A stretch of DNA of 8,183 bases from DATFJC01 sp035269445 (GCA_035269445.1 DATFJC010000025.1:1-8183), one strand, 5' to 3'. Positions 1-5,782 are shown, counted from the stretch's first letter. Translations and numbers: made by a program. Notes: generated by a model from the sequence alone, not told the origin.

Positions 1-98
1 AAACCAGCATCAACATCAATATCAGTATTTTGTAGGTCTTTTACAATTTCCTCTAAGTCTTTTAAAGCTTGATTTAATTTTTTGTTTTCATTAGACAT
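1..98 (-). CDS. xseB: Exodeoxyribonuclease VII small subunit, partial (3' end outside window)
   Basis: Only the first 32 codons are in the window; the gene runs off the left edge. The visible residues begin MSNENKKLNQALKDLEEIV and continue with a D-rich DIDVDAG segment. This matches the start of the XseB helical hairpin, which normally has a leucine/isoleucine heptad with LEEIV, then a short acidic turn before the second helix. XseB is a short (about 60-80 aa) helical protein that coats the XseA coiled-coil arms to form exonuclease VII, which degrades single-stranded DNA to oligonucleotides. The ATG lies 8 nt after the xseA stop, so the two are surely co-transcribed. No Shine-Dalgarno is visible in the A-rich gap, which suggests translational coupling. 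The family call rests on this short segment plus position next to xseA; the rest cannot be judged. Confidence 0.85.
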   Translation of the reverse strand, partial: MSNENKKLNQALKDLEEIVKDLQNTDIDVDAG

Positions 99-106
99 AA
101 TTTTTT

Positions 107-1654
107 TTATTTAACTTCTGAATCAATTTCTCCTTTGTGAAATCTTGTTTTAATTTTATCTCCCTTTTTAATTTGATTTATATTTTTAATAGGTTTTTTA
201 TTTTTATAAGTTATACTATATCCCCTTTTTAAAACAGCCAAGGGATTTAAATCATTTAAAGATGAAGAGGATACAATTAATCTTTTTTTAAATTCCTGTT
301 CAATATTTTTAAAATAATTTATTAAATTATTAGAAGCAAATGATAAATGATGAATCGTTTTATTTATTTTATTCTGATATAAATTAAAACTATTTACAAA
401 TCCTTTTTCAATATTTTGAAATTTTTGAAGAATGTCTCTAAAGCCATTAAATAAATTTTGGGTCAGATGAGATATAGAAAAGCTATATCTATCTAAAAAA
501 TGAGAAAAAGACCTAAATAAATCATCCTTTATTCTATCCTGGCCTTTCTGACGCACGCTAAAGAAAACTTTCATATTTTGAGTTAAGCTAAAAACATTAT
601 TATCTAAATTATTTACCAATTTTTTATGATTTTGATCTAAAAAATTAGCTACAGAAGTTGGCGTGGATAATGCCTTATCAGCTACAAAATCAGCAATTGA
701 TTCATCTCTTTCATGGCCAATCCCTGTTATAACCGGCAAAGAAGAACCAGCAATACTTTGAGCCACCTTTTCAGAATTAAAGGCTTTTAAGCTTTCTAAA
801 CTACCACCTCCCCTAATTAAAACAAGGATATCTAAATCCGGCCTATCTTGATTAACTGTATTTATGGCCTGGCTAATCTCATCAATTGATCTATCACCCT
901 CGACTGAAACATCTTTTAAAAATACTTTAAAACCATATTGTCCAAGATTTTTTTTAAAGTCCTTAATAGCAGCGCTTTTCCCTGATGTAATAAGACCTAT
1001 TTTCTTAATAAGCTTAGGAATTGGTTTTTTCCTTTCAATATCAAAATAACCTTTAGATTTTAATTTTTTCTTTAAAGCCTCAAAAGCACGCTTTAAGGCC
1101 CCCTCGCCTACTGCTTCTATATTTTCTACCTGAAGACTTAACTTGCCATTTTTATAAACCCTAGGAAAACCACTAACCACAACCTCAAAACCTTCTTCAA
1201 TTAAAGATCTTACGTTATCTAAAACATCCCAACCCGCAAAACAATTTATTCCATAATCTTCCATGTCAGTATCTTTTAAATTAAAAAAGGCATATCTTTC
1301 CCTTACTGAGGTGTCGCTTATTTCTCCCTTAATTCTAACCTCTTTCATTTGAGCAAGGTTTCTATTAATTAAGCCTAAAAAGCTTTTAACCGAAATAATT
1401 TCTTTTTCAGGATCAAAATCATCTTCAGCTTGAATAATTTTTAAAACCTTTTTTCCATAACGAGATATTTTTGTAGGACCCCAGCCTTTAATACCATAAA
1501 GGTCTTCTATCTTTTCTGGTTTTTGACTAGATGTTCTTTTAAGGGTTTCATTTGGAAAAATCATAAAGGGCTCTATCCGCTTCTTTTTGGCTAGATCATT
1601 TCTCCATAAGCGTAATTTTTCAAATATTTGTTTTGAGGAAAAATCATTTTTCAT
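107..1654 (-). CDS. xseA: Exodeoxyribonuclease VII large subunit with N-terminal HRDC domain
   Basis: This is the catalytic subunit of exonuclease VII, 515 aa against about 400-460 for typical XseA. Residues about 10-75 form an additional HRDC domain: FEKLRLWRNDLAKK, then P-F-hydrophobic-IF, then a GIKGWGPTKISRYGKKVL helix-turn that aligns residue for residue with the RecQ HRDC domain. Residues about 87-183 are the OB-fold ssDNA-binding domain. The nuclease core follows, with the ITSGKSAAIKDF loop (222-233), RGGGSLESL (281-289) and GIGHERDESIADFVAD (311-326). Arg281, His314 and Asp317 correspond to the E. coli catalytic-region residues R205, H238 and D241, with the same 33- and 3-residue spacings. 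Residues about 340-460 are a long coiled coil that receives XseB, and LNPLAVLKRGYSI (469-481) starts the C-terminal beta segment. The usual PTG of the TSPTGAA loop reads GKS here. The gene is first in its unit, with a promoter directly upstream; xseB follows. Confidence 0.96.
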   Translation of the reverse strand: MKNDFSSKQIFEKLRLWRNDLAKKKRIEPFMIFPNETLKRTSSQKPEKIEDLYGIKGWGPTKISRYGKKVLKIIQAEDDFDPEKEIISVKSFLGLINRNLAQMKEVRIKGEISDTSVRERYAFFNLKDTDMEDYGINCFAGWDVLDNVRSLIEEGFEVVVSGFPRVYKNGKLSLQVENIEAVGEGALKRAFEALKKKLKSKGYFDIERKKPIPKLIKKIGLITSGKSAAIKDFKKNLGQYGFKVFLKDVSVEGDRSIDEISQAINTVNQDRPDLDILVLIRGGGSLESLKAFNSEKVAQSIAGSSLPVITGIGHERDESIADFVADKALSTPTSVANFLDQNHKKLVNNLDNNVFSLTQNMKVFFSVRQKGQDRIKDDLFRSFSHFLDRYSFSISHLTQNLFNGFRDILQKFQNIEKGFVNSFNLYQNKINKTIHHLSFASNNLINYFKNIEQEFKKRLIVSSSSLNDLNPLAVLKRGYSITYKNKKPIKNINQIKKGDKIKTRFHKGEIDSEVK

Positions 1655-1660
1655 ATTTTT

Positions 1661-1689
1661 ATTATAACCATAAAAGCCGTTCTGGTCAA
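1661..1689 (-). promoter_or_regulatory. Sigma-70-type promoter of xseA, apparently leaderless
   Basis: Read on the minus strand, TTGACC (1684-1689) and a perfect TATAAT (1661-1666) are separated by exactly 17 nt. Only AAAAAT lies between the -10 box and the xseA ATG at 1654. A start site seven bases below the -10 box falls on the A of the ATG itself, so the transcript would have no leader and no Shine-Dalgarno. The -35 box overlaps the U-tract of the preceding terminator. Box matches and spacing are seen directly; the start site is inferred. Confidence 0.75.
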
Positions 1690-1715
1690 AAAAAATAAAG
1701 CCTTAGACTTTATTT
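1688..1715 (-). terminator. Rho-independent terminator of the HD-DUF192-folD-glyA operon
   Basis: On the minus strand, AAATAAAG (1708-1715) and CTTTATTT (1693-1700) pair as a perfect 8-bp stem around a 7-nt loop. The descending arm continues into a run of eight T on the transcript strand (1688-1695). It sits 40 nt beyond the glyA stop. The stem is AT-rich with one G-C pair, so it is weaker than the other terminators here, but the U-tract is good. Confidence 0.65.
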
Positions 1716-1754
1716 AAATAACTATTAATAAAATAAAAATAGGCTTTTAAAATA

Positions 1755-3008
1755 TTAGTCGGAATTATTTATAGGAAATTTTTTACAAAGCTCTAAAACT
1801 AAAGCCTTGGCTTGTTTTTCAATCTTTTTTTCTCCTTTATGCTTTAAAAGCTTAACAATTATTTTAGCAATTTCTTTCATTTCTTTTTCTTTCATGCCCC
1901 GACCTGTAAGAAAAGGTGTTCCCAAGCGAATGCCGCTTGGATTATTTGGAGATTTTTTATCATAAGGAATCATATTTTTATTAACCGTAATATGGGCTTT
2001 TTCTAAAATATTTTCTGCAGCCTTACCAGTTAAATCTAAATTTAAAACATTAATGATAATTAAGTGATTGTCAGTACCATCAGTTAAAACATTAATACCA
2101 TTTTTTATTAATTCTTTAGCAAGGGTTTTGGCATTTACTAAAACCTGCTTTTGATATTTTTTAAAACAAGGCTTTAAAGCATTTTGAAAACAAATTGCTT
2201 TTCCGGCAATGATGTTTTCCAAAGGTCCCCCTTGAATACCAGGGAAAACAGCTTTATCAATTTTTTCTTTATGTTCTTCCTTACAAATTATAAAGCCACC
2301 CCGAGGCCCTTTTAGTGTTTTTTGGGTAGTCCCAGTAACTACATCAGCAAAAGAAACTGGTGATTGATGAAGGCCAGTTGCTACTAAGCCAGCAATATGA
2401 GCAATATCAGCTACATGATAAGCGCCAACCTTATTTGCTATTTTTTGAAATTTTTTAAAATTTATTTCTCTAGGATAAGCGCTAGCTCCCGAGATTAAAA
2501 TATCTGGCTTAAAATCTAAAGCTCTTTTTTCCGCTTTATTATAATCAATGCTGTAATCTTCATCCAAATTATAAAACTGGGTTTGAAATAATTTACCAGA
2601 AAAGCTTACCCTGCTTCCATGGCTTAGATGCCCCCCTTGATCAAGAGCCATTGCAAGAATCTTTTTTCCTTTTCCCAGCCAATCCGTTAAAGCAAAATAA
2701 GAAGCCATATTTGCTGAAGAGCCAGAATGGGGTTGAACATTTATATGATCTGCATTAAAAAGTTTTTTACCTTTTTCAATAGCCAAACTTTCAATTTGAT
2801 CTATATATTTATTGCCTGAATAATATCTTTTAAAAGGATAACCTTCTGAATATTTGCTCATTAAAATGCTTCCACTTGCTTTTAAAACATTTTTAAAAGG
2901 AATATTTTCTGAAGCAATTAAATTAAGACTATTTTCCTGACGTTTTCTTTCTTTTTCAGCTAGGCCTAAAACAGAAGATATTTGTTTTTTAGATTTTTTA
3001 AAAATCAT
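1755..3008 (-). CDS. glyA: Serine hydroxymethyltransferase
   Basis: This PLP enzyme interconverts serine + THF and glycine + 5,10-methylene-THF in the cytoplasm. The 417 aa equal the length of the E. coli enzyme and the protein is collinear throughout. Visible family motifs are NLIASEN (29-35), KYSEGYPFKRYYSG (52-65), NVQPHSGSSAN (90-100), GGHLSHGSRVSFSGK (125-139), VADIAHIAGLVATG (199-212), the PLP site TGTTQKTLKGPRGG (225-238) with Lys230 as Schiff-base lysine, FPGIQGGPLEN (255-265) and GIRLGTP (359-365) with the carboxylate-binding arginine Arg361. The residue before Lys230 is Gln (codon CAA), where nearly all described SHMTs have His (TTTHKT). The gene is last in its operon, 14 nt after folD, with no Shine-Dalgarno. 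An active enzyme is likely because all other visible catalytic residues are kept. Confidence 0.97.
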   Translation of the reverse strand: MIFKKSKKQISSVLGLAEKERKRQENSLNLIASENIPFKNVLKASGSILMSKYSEGYPFKRYYSGNKYIDQIESLAIEKGKKLFNADHINVQPHSGSSANMASYFALTDWLGKGKKILAMALDQGGHLSHGSRVSFSGKLFQTQFYNLDEDYSIDYNKAEKRALDFKPDILISGASAYPREINFKKFQKIANKVGAYHVADIAHIAGLVATGLHQSPVSFADVVTGTTQKTLKGPRGGFIICKEEHKEKIDKAVFPGIQGGPLENIIAGKAICFQNALKPCFKKYQKQVLVNAKTLAKELIKNGINVLTDGTDNHLIIINVLNLDLTGKAAENILEKAHITVNKNMIPYDKKSPNNPSGIRLGTPFLTGRGMKEKEMKEIAKIIVKLLKHKGEKKIEKQAKALVLELCKKFPINNSD

Positions 3009-3022
3009 ATTTAAACATTAGA

Positions 3023-3862
3023 TTAATTCATTTTTCTTGCCTTTAATGTATTTTTCATCAGCATAATAACCGTCATAGGCCCTACTCCACCAGGAACCGG
3101 AGTAATAAAACCAGCTTTTTCTTTGGCCTTTTCAAAATCAACGTCTCCTATTAATTTATTCCCCAACTTATTTATACCAACATCTATCACCATTGCTCCT
3201 TTCTTTACCATATCTTTTTTAATAAACTTTGGTTTTCCTAGGGCAACAACCAATATATCAGCCTCCAGAGTTTGTTTTTTTAAATTCTTAGTATAAGAAT
3301 GACAATAACAAACTGTAGCATTATTTTCTAATAAAAGTTGACCTGTTGGCTTACCAACAATATTACTTCTCCCTACTATAACTGCTTTTTTACCTTTTAT
3401 TTTTATAAACTTTTGTATTAAATGCAAAATAGCCAGTGCAGTACAAGGCACAAACCTATTTTTTTTGTTTTCAGAATTAAATAAAAACCCCTTGTTAAGA
3501 GGATTTAATCCGTCTACATCTTTTTTAGGGTCTATAGCTTTTAAAACAACCTCTTCTTTTATTTGAGGAGGAATAGGTAGTTGCAATAAAATACCATCAA
3601 CTTTTTTATTTTTATTTAGGCTTTGAATTAAACTAATAACCTCTTTTTGGCTAACATTTTTATCTAAAACATAAACCTTTGACAAAATGCCGATCTCTTT
3701 GGCTATTTTTTCTTTAATGCGAACATAGGTTTGAGAGGCTGGATTATCTCCTATTAAAATAACTGACAAGCTAGGTTTCCTGCCCCTTAACTCATTTACT
3801 TCTTTTTTTAAGCTAATCTTTAAATTATTAGCTATTTTTTTGCCATTAATAATTTCTGTCAT
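3023..3862 (-). CDS. folD: Bifunctional methylene-THF dehydrogenase / methenyl-THF cyclohydrolase
   Basis: FolD oxidises 5,10-methylene-THF with NADP(+) (or NAD) and hydrolyses the methenyl form to 10-formyl-THF, the donor for purine synthesis and initiator Met-tRNA formylation. The 279 aa are normal for the family (about 280-300). The N-terminal catalytic domain shows ASQTYVRIKEK (42-52), with Tyr46 and Lys50 matching E. coli Tyr50/Lys54. It continues with DGILLQLPIP (89-98), with Gln94, and DPKKDVDGLNP (111-121), with Asp117. The Rossmann nucleotide domain has VIVGRSNIVGKP (161-172), ADILVVALGKPKFI (201-214), VIDVGIN (225-231) and the C-terminal signature TPVPGGVGPMTV (254-265). The start ATG is 11 nt after the DUF192 stop, with no Shine-Dalgarno. 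It sits directly upstream of glyA, which supplies its methylene-THF substrate, so the pair is a compact one-carbon module. Confidence 0.97.
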   Translation of the reverse strand: MTEIINGKKIANNLKISLKKEVNELRGRKPSLSVILIGDNPASQTYVRIKEKIAKEIGILSKVYVLDKNVSQKEVISLIQSLNKNKKVDGILLQLPIPPQIKEEVVLKAIDPKKDVDGLNPLNKGFLFNSENKKNRFVPCTALAILHLIQKFIKIKGKKAVIVGRSNIVGKPTGQLLLENNATVCYCHSYTKNLKKQTLEADILVVALGKPKFIKKDMVKKGAMVIDVGINKLGNKLIGDVDFEKAKEKAGFITPVPGGVGPMTVIMLMKNTLKARKMN

Positions 3863-3873
3863 TTTAAATAATC

Positions 3874-4323
3874 TTAATAATTTTTAAAAATTAATTCATC
3901 CCCAATTTTTATTTTATTTTTAGCCACAAAACCATCTTTAGTCTCTAAAACATACTTTACTTTTCCTGGGGGTTTAATTAGTTTAGAAAAATCCTTTTTT
4001 ATATCCTCATTAAAGCCAATCACTTTTTTGTCTTTATTTATCCATATAACATCTATACTAAATCTCATGCCCTTCATCCAAAAAGAATACTTCAAAGGCA
4101 CCTTAAATATAAATAGCATGCCCTGATCTTTTTCTAGATTTTCTTTACCAGAAAGTCCCTGTTTGCGCAAAAAAACATTATCTGCTAAAGCTACCCTTAG
4201 TGGCGCTTGGCCAATTTTAATATCTAGATATTTAAAGTCCTTATTACTATATTTTTTAGCAAACAACAAAAATATTATAAATACTATAAACAAAAAAATG
4301 ATTATTTTAATTCCCTTGGTCAT
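3874..4323 (-). CDS. DUF192 family protein, membrane-anchored
   Basis: This 149-aa protein belongs to the DUF192 (COG1430) family, whose biochemical function is not established. Residues about 5-22 are a strongly hydrophobic N-terminal segment flanked by lysines, likely a membrane anchor or uncleaved signal; no lipobox cysteine is present. The remainder carries the family blocks: RKQGLSG (53-59), DQGMLFIF (66-73), FWMKGMRFSIDVIWI (81-95) and KYVLETKDGFVAKNKIKIGDEL (123-144). These form a small beta-rich domain, probably on the outer face of the membrane. The ATG begins 1 nt after the stop of the HD-domain gene, implying translational coupling. It precedes folD by 11 nt, yet nothing in the sequence ties it to folate metabolism, so its place in the operon may simply reflect genome compaction. 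Confidence 0.9.
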   Translation of the reverse strand: MTKGIKIIIFLFIVFIIFLLFAKKYSNKDFKYLDIKIGQAPLRVALADNVFLRKQGLSGKENLEKDQGMLFIFKVPLKYSFWMKGMRFSIDVIWINKDKKVIGFNEDIKKDFSKLIKPPGKVKYVLETKDGFVAKNKIKIGDELIFKNY

Positions 4324-4324
4324 A

Positions 4325-4879
4325 TTATAAACCTAATTCTTTATTAATTTTTTGCATAGCCTTTAAAGCAATGCTTGTAAACTCTTTTAAACTAAGGCCT
4401 AAAAGTTCGTCACATTTTGCAATTACTTCTCTATCTGCTCCCTTGGCAAAACTTTTTTCTTTAAAGCGGTTTAAAACATTTTCTACTTGTAAATCATTAA
4501 TTTTTTTAGACGGTAAAACAAGAGTAGCTGCCACAATAAGACCGGTAATAGGATCTGAAACAAATAAGGCTTTATCTATTTTTGTTTTTAACTCAATGTT
4601 GTGCATTTTGTTGTGAGCTTTAATGGCGTGAACAATATCTTCTTCTAAGCCTTTTTCTTTTAACATTTTAGCTCCTAGAATAGAGTGTTTTTCTGGCTCA
4701 TCTTTAGTTTTTTCATAATCTATATCGTGCAAAAGTCCAGCTAAACCCCATTTTTCTTTGTCTTCATTAAAATAATCAGCCAATTCTCTCATAACAGCCT
4801 CAGCTGCAAGAACATGCTTTCGTAAATTTTTGGTTTTAATTTTTTCTTTTAATAATTTTAAGGCTTTTTCTCTTTCCAT
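4325..4879 (-). CDS. HD (HDIG) domain phosphohydrolase-like protein
   Basis: This 184-aa cytoplasmic protein has an HD-superfamily metal-dependent phosphohydrolase fold of the short HDIG type. Candidate metal ligands are His22 in LRKHVLAAEAVMRELA, the His51-Asp52 doublet in WGLAGLLHDIDYEKT, His65 and the His84/His89 region, with SDPITGLIVAA (108-118) supplying Asp109. The order and spacing match the HDIG-domain family common in Clostridia and Patescibacteria, usually annotated only as HD domain protein. The substrate is unknown; nucleotides or cyclic dinucleotides are typical for the superfamily, but nothing here decides. It is the first gene of the operon with DUF192, folD and glyA. The ATG is 8 nt below a TATAAT box, so the transcript is probably nearly leaderless. 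Confidence 0.9.
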   Translation of the reverse strand: MEREKALKLLKEKIKTKNLRKHVLAAEAVMRELADYFNEDKEKWGLAGLLHDIDYEKTKDEPEKHSILGAKMLKEKGLEEDIVHAIKAHNKMHNIELKTKIDKALFVSDPITGLIVAATLVLPSKKINDLQVENVLNRFKEKSFAKGADREVIAKCDELLGLSLKEFTSIALKAMQKINKELGL

Positions 4880-4887
4880 AAAATTTT

Positions 4888-4893
4888 ATTATA
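4888..4893 (-). promoter_or_regulatory. -10 box of the HD-DUF192-folD-glyA operon promoter
   Basis: A perfect TATAAT on the minus strand ends 8 nt before the HD-gene ATG (4879), putting the inferred start site 0-2 nt from the start codon. The region 17 nt further up is T-rich (TCTTTT) and does not resemble a -35 box, and there is no TGn extension. The DNA here is AT-rich enough for chance matches; support comes from the terminator just upstream and the lack of any other promoter. Confidence 0.45.
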
Positions 4894-4933
4894 ATTTATT
4901 AATTATTAAAAAAAGAATAATAAATAAAATTAA

Positions 4934-4956
4934 GGGAGCGGGTTTGGTCCGCTCCC
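4934..4956 (-). terminator. Rho-independent terminator of the 60-aa orphan gene
   Basis: GGGAGCGG (4934-4941) and CCGCTCCC (4949-4956) form a perfect 8-bp GC-rich stem with a 7-nt loop; a G-U pair could extend it by one. On the minus-strand transcript it is followed by a T-rich stretch (TTAATTTTATTTATT). It lies 24 nt past the stop of the 60-aa gene and insulates it from the HD operon. Confidence 0.8.
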
Positions 4957-4980
4957 AAGGCACATAAATTACAACGGGCC

Positions 4981-5163
4981 TTAATTCTCATACTGAAATG
5001 TTACTTTGTAAATGGGAACTTTCCTCCTAAGCATACTATTTTTATTACTCTCAAGTTCACACAAAAAACCAGGGTTAGATTGGCGTAAGTCAGGTAAAAG
5101 CGTTTTACCTACTGGAGCATTAGTTAGCTTCCATAAAAGTCCATCATAAATTACATATACCAT
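4981..5163 (-). CDS. Hypothetical 60-aa protein in its own transcription unit
   Basis: I do not recognise this family. The 60-aa product starts MVYVIYDGLLWKL and ends KVPIYKVTFQYEN. It has no membrane segment and no signal peptide, one cysteine (Cys35), and alternating hydrophobic residues at both ends that suggest beta strands around a polar, proline-containing middle. Reality as a gene is supported by context rather than homology. A perfect AAGGAGG sits 4 nt before the ATG, an extended -10 promoter lies 25 nt before the ATG, and a GC-rich terminator follows 24 nt after the TAA stop. The upstream 130-aa gene has the same control layout and an identical GGAGGAAAAATG junction, so the two may be regulated or used alike. 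Their proteins show no obvious similarity to each other. Confidence 0.75.
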   Translation of the reverse strand: MVYVIYDGLLWKLTNAPVGKTLLPDLRQSNPGFLCELESNKNSMLRRKVPIYKVTFQYEN

Positions 5164-5167
5164 TTTT

Positions 5168-5174
5168 CCTCCTT
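5168..5174 (-). promoter_or_regulatory. Perfect Shine-Dalgarno of the 60-aa gene
   Basis: AAGGAGG on the minus strand, followed by AAAA and then ATG. It is a full anti-Shine-Dalgarno match and stands out because the surrounding housekeeping genes have none. The 4-nt spacing is short and identical to that of the neighbouring 130-aa gene. Confidence 0.85.
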
Positions 5175-5188
5175 CGTGTTGTAATATT

Positions 5189-5217
5189 AAAATAACAAAT
5201 TTTAGAACTTTTGTAAA
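5189..5217 (-). promoter_or_regulatory. Extended -10 promoter of the 60-aa gene
   Basis: On the minus strand TTTACA (5212-5217), a 17-nt spacer and TATTTT (5189-5194) preceded by TGT, giving an extended TGn -10. The -10 is 25 nt before the ATG, leaving an estimated leader of under 20 nt that contains the Shine-Dalgarno. The TGTTATTTT block is identical in the promoter of the 130-aa gene. Confidence 0.65.
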
Positions 5218-5242
5218 GAAAAACCCGCTATTTTATAGCGGG
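5218..5242 (-). terminator. Rho-independent terminator of the 130-aa orphan gene
   Basis: CCCGCTAT (5224-5231) and ATAGCGGG (5235-5242) pair as a perfect 8-bp stem with a 3-nt loop (or 7 bp with a 5-nt loop). On the minus-strand transcript the stem is followed by TTTTTCTTT. It begins 12 nt after the TAG stop of the 130-aa gene, and its tail abuts the -35 box of the 60-aa gene. Confidence 0.88.
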
Positions 5243-5254
5243 CTATAATTAAAA

Positions 5255-5647
5255 CTAAGGAATATTTAAGAGAAGTCTACCTGATAAAATAGGTCTAGTC
5301 TTTTTTGACAACAATTCTTTTTTAGAAACAAAATGTCGCCCACTATCTTTATCAACATATACTTCAACCATTTTGATCTCCTCACCTATGGGAGACTCAT
5401 TGGGATTTTTAATAAATCCTCTAGGCGAATCCTTAGTGCCAAGAATGGCTACGTAGCCAAAGTCTTTATAGGATATATCATCCGTATCAATATTTTCAAT
5501 CACAACGAGTTTACCTCGGGGAATCTTACCGTACTCAATATAATAAAAACACTTTTTTGAGCCCTTTACAGGACACCACTCAGATAACCTTATAAAAGAA
5601 ACATCCCTTAAAGCCCTAACTACAACATTAAATGTTTTTTTGGACAT
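5255..5647 (-). CDS. Hypothetical 130-aa protein in its own transcription unit
   Basis: I do not recognise this family. The chosen ATG at 5647 has AGGAGG 4 nt upstream. An in-frame ATG at 5707 would add 20 hydrophobic/basic residues, but that stretch overlies the promoter and has no ribosome site, so it is rejected. The 130-aa product opens MSKKTFNVVVRALRDV, has two cysteines (Cys25, Cys33) in an EWCPVKGSKKC segment, and alternates short hydrophobic strands (KLVVIENI, YVAILG, VEVYVD) with polar turns. It looks like a small, basic, beta-rich soluble domain with a Lys/Arg-rich C-terminal region. No membrane span is seen. It ends in TAG while the other complete genes here end in TAA. It has its own promoter and a strong terminator, diverges from the dCMP deaminase-like gene, and shares control layout with the 60-aa gene. 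Function unknown; I would not guess one. Confidence 0.8.
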   Translation of the reverse strand: MSKKTFNVVVRALRDVSFIRLSEWCPVKGSKKCFYYIEYGKIPRGKLVVIENIDTDDISYKDFGYVAILGTKDSPRGFIKNPNESPIGEEIKMVEVYVDKDSGRHFVSKKELLSKKTRPILSGRLLLNIP

Positions 5648-5651
5648 TTTT

Positions 5652-5657
5652 CCTCCT
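5652..5657 (-). promoter_or_regulatory. Shine-Dalgarno that decides the start of the 130-aa gene
   Basis: AGGAGG on the minus strand followed by AAAA and the ATG at 5647. The 12-nt block GGAGGAAAAATG is identical to that of the 60-aa gene. Its position rules out the longer in-frame start at 5707. Confidence 0.85.
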
Positions 5658-5678
5658 TTTTTCTTTGTTCTAAAGTAA

Positions 5679-5707
5679 AAAATAACATAAAAATAACTTA
5701 AAGTCAA
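5679..5707 (-). promoter_or_regulatory. Extended -10 promoter of the 130-aa gene
   Basis: On the minus strand TTGACT (5702-5707), a 17-nt spacer and TATTTT (5679-5684) preceded by TGT. The word AAAATAAC (plus strand) occurs at 5679-5686 and again at 5690-5697, an 11-nt direct repeat lying within the -10/spacer region. The -35 box is back to back with that of the divergent deaminase gene, 15 bp apart. Confidence 0.75.
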
Positions 5708-5722
5708 GCAATTTTCAAAAAT

Positions 5723-5751
5723 TTGTAGAAAAAAACTAGCTTTGCTATAAT
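5723..5751 (+). promoter_or_regulatory. Extended -10 promoter of the dCMP deaminase-like gene
   Basis: TATAAT (5746-5751) preceded by TGC forms a full extended -10. TTGTAG lies 17 nt upstream (5723-5728) as a poor -35, acceptable where a TGn extension is present. The inferred leader is about 25 nt and carries no Shine-Dalgarno before the ATG at 5783. Confidence 0.7.
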
Positions 5752-5782
5752 ATTAATAAAAATTAATCTTAAAATAACAACT

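Noticed and set aside
864..1049. Open frame of about 61 codons on the plus strand inside xseA
   Set aside because: It lies wholly antisense to the conserved nuclease core of xseA and has no promoter or ribosome site of its own.
4324..4329. TATAAT immediately before the DUF192 start codon
   Set aside because: It overlaps the HD-gene stop codon and abuts the ATG, so initiation from it would start inside the coding region. It is a by-product of the sequence around the TAA stop and ATG.
4371..4616. Open frame on the plus strand inside the HD-domain gene
   Set aside because: It is antisense to a well-supported family gene, with no initiation signals.
5333..5560. Plus-strand open frame opposite the 130-aa gene
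   Set aside because: The minus-strand gene has promoter, Shine-Dalgarno and terminator; the plus-strand frame has none.
5648..5707. 20-residue N-terminal extension of the 130-aa protein from the ATG at 5707
   Set aside because: It would be translated from within the predicted promoter, lacks a ribosome site, and the AGGAGG before 5647 is far better.
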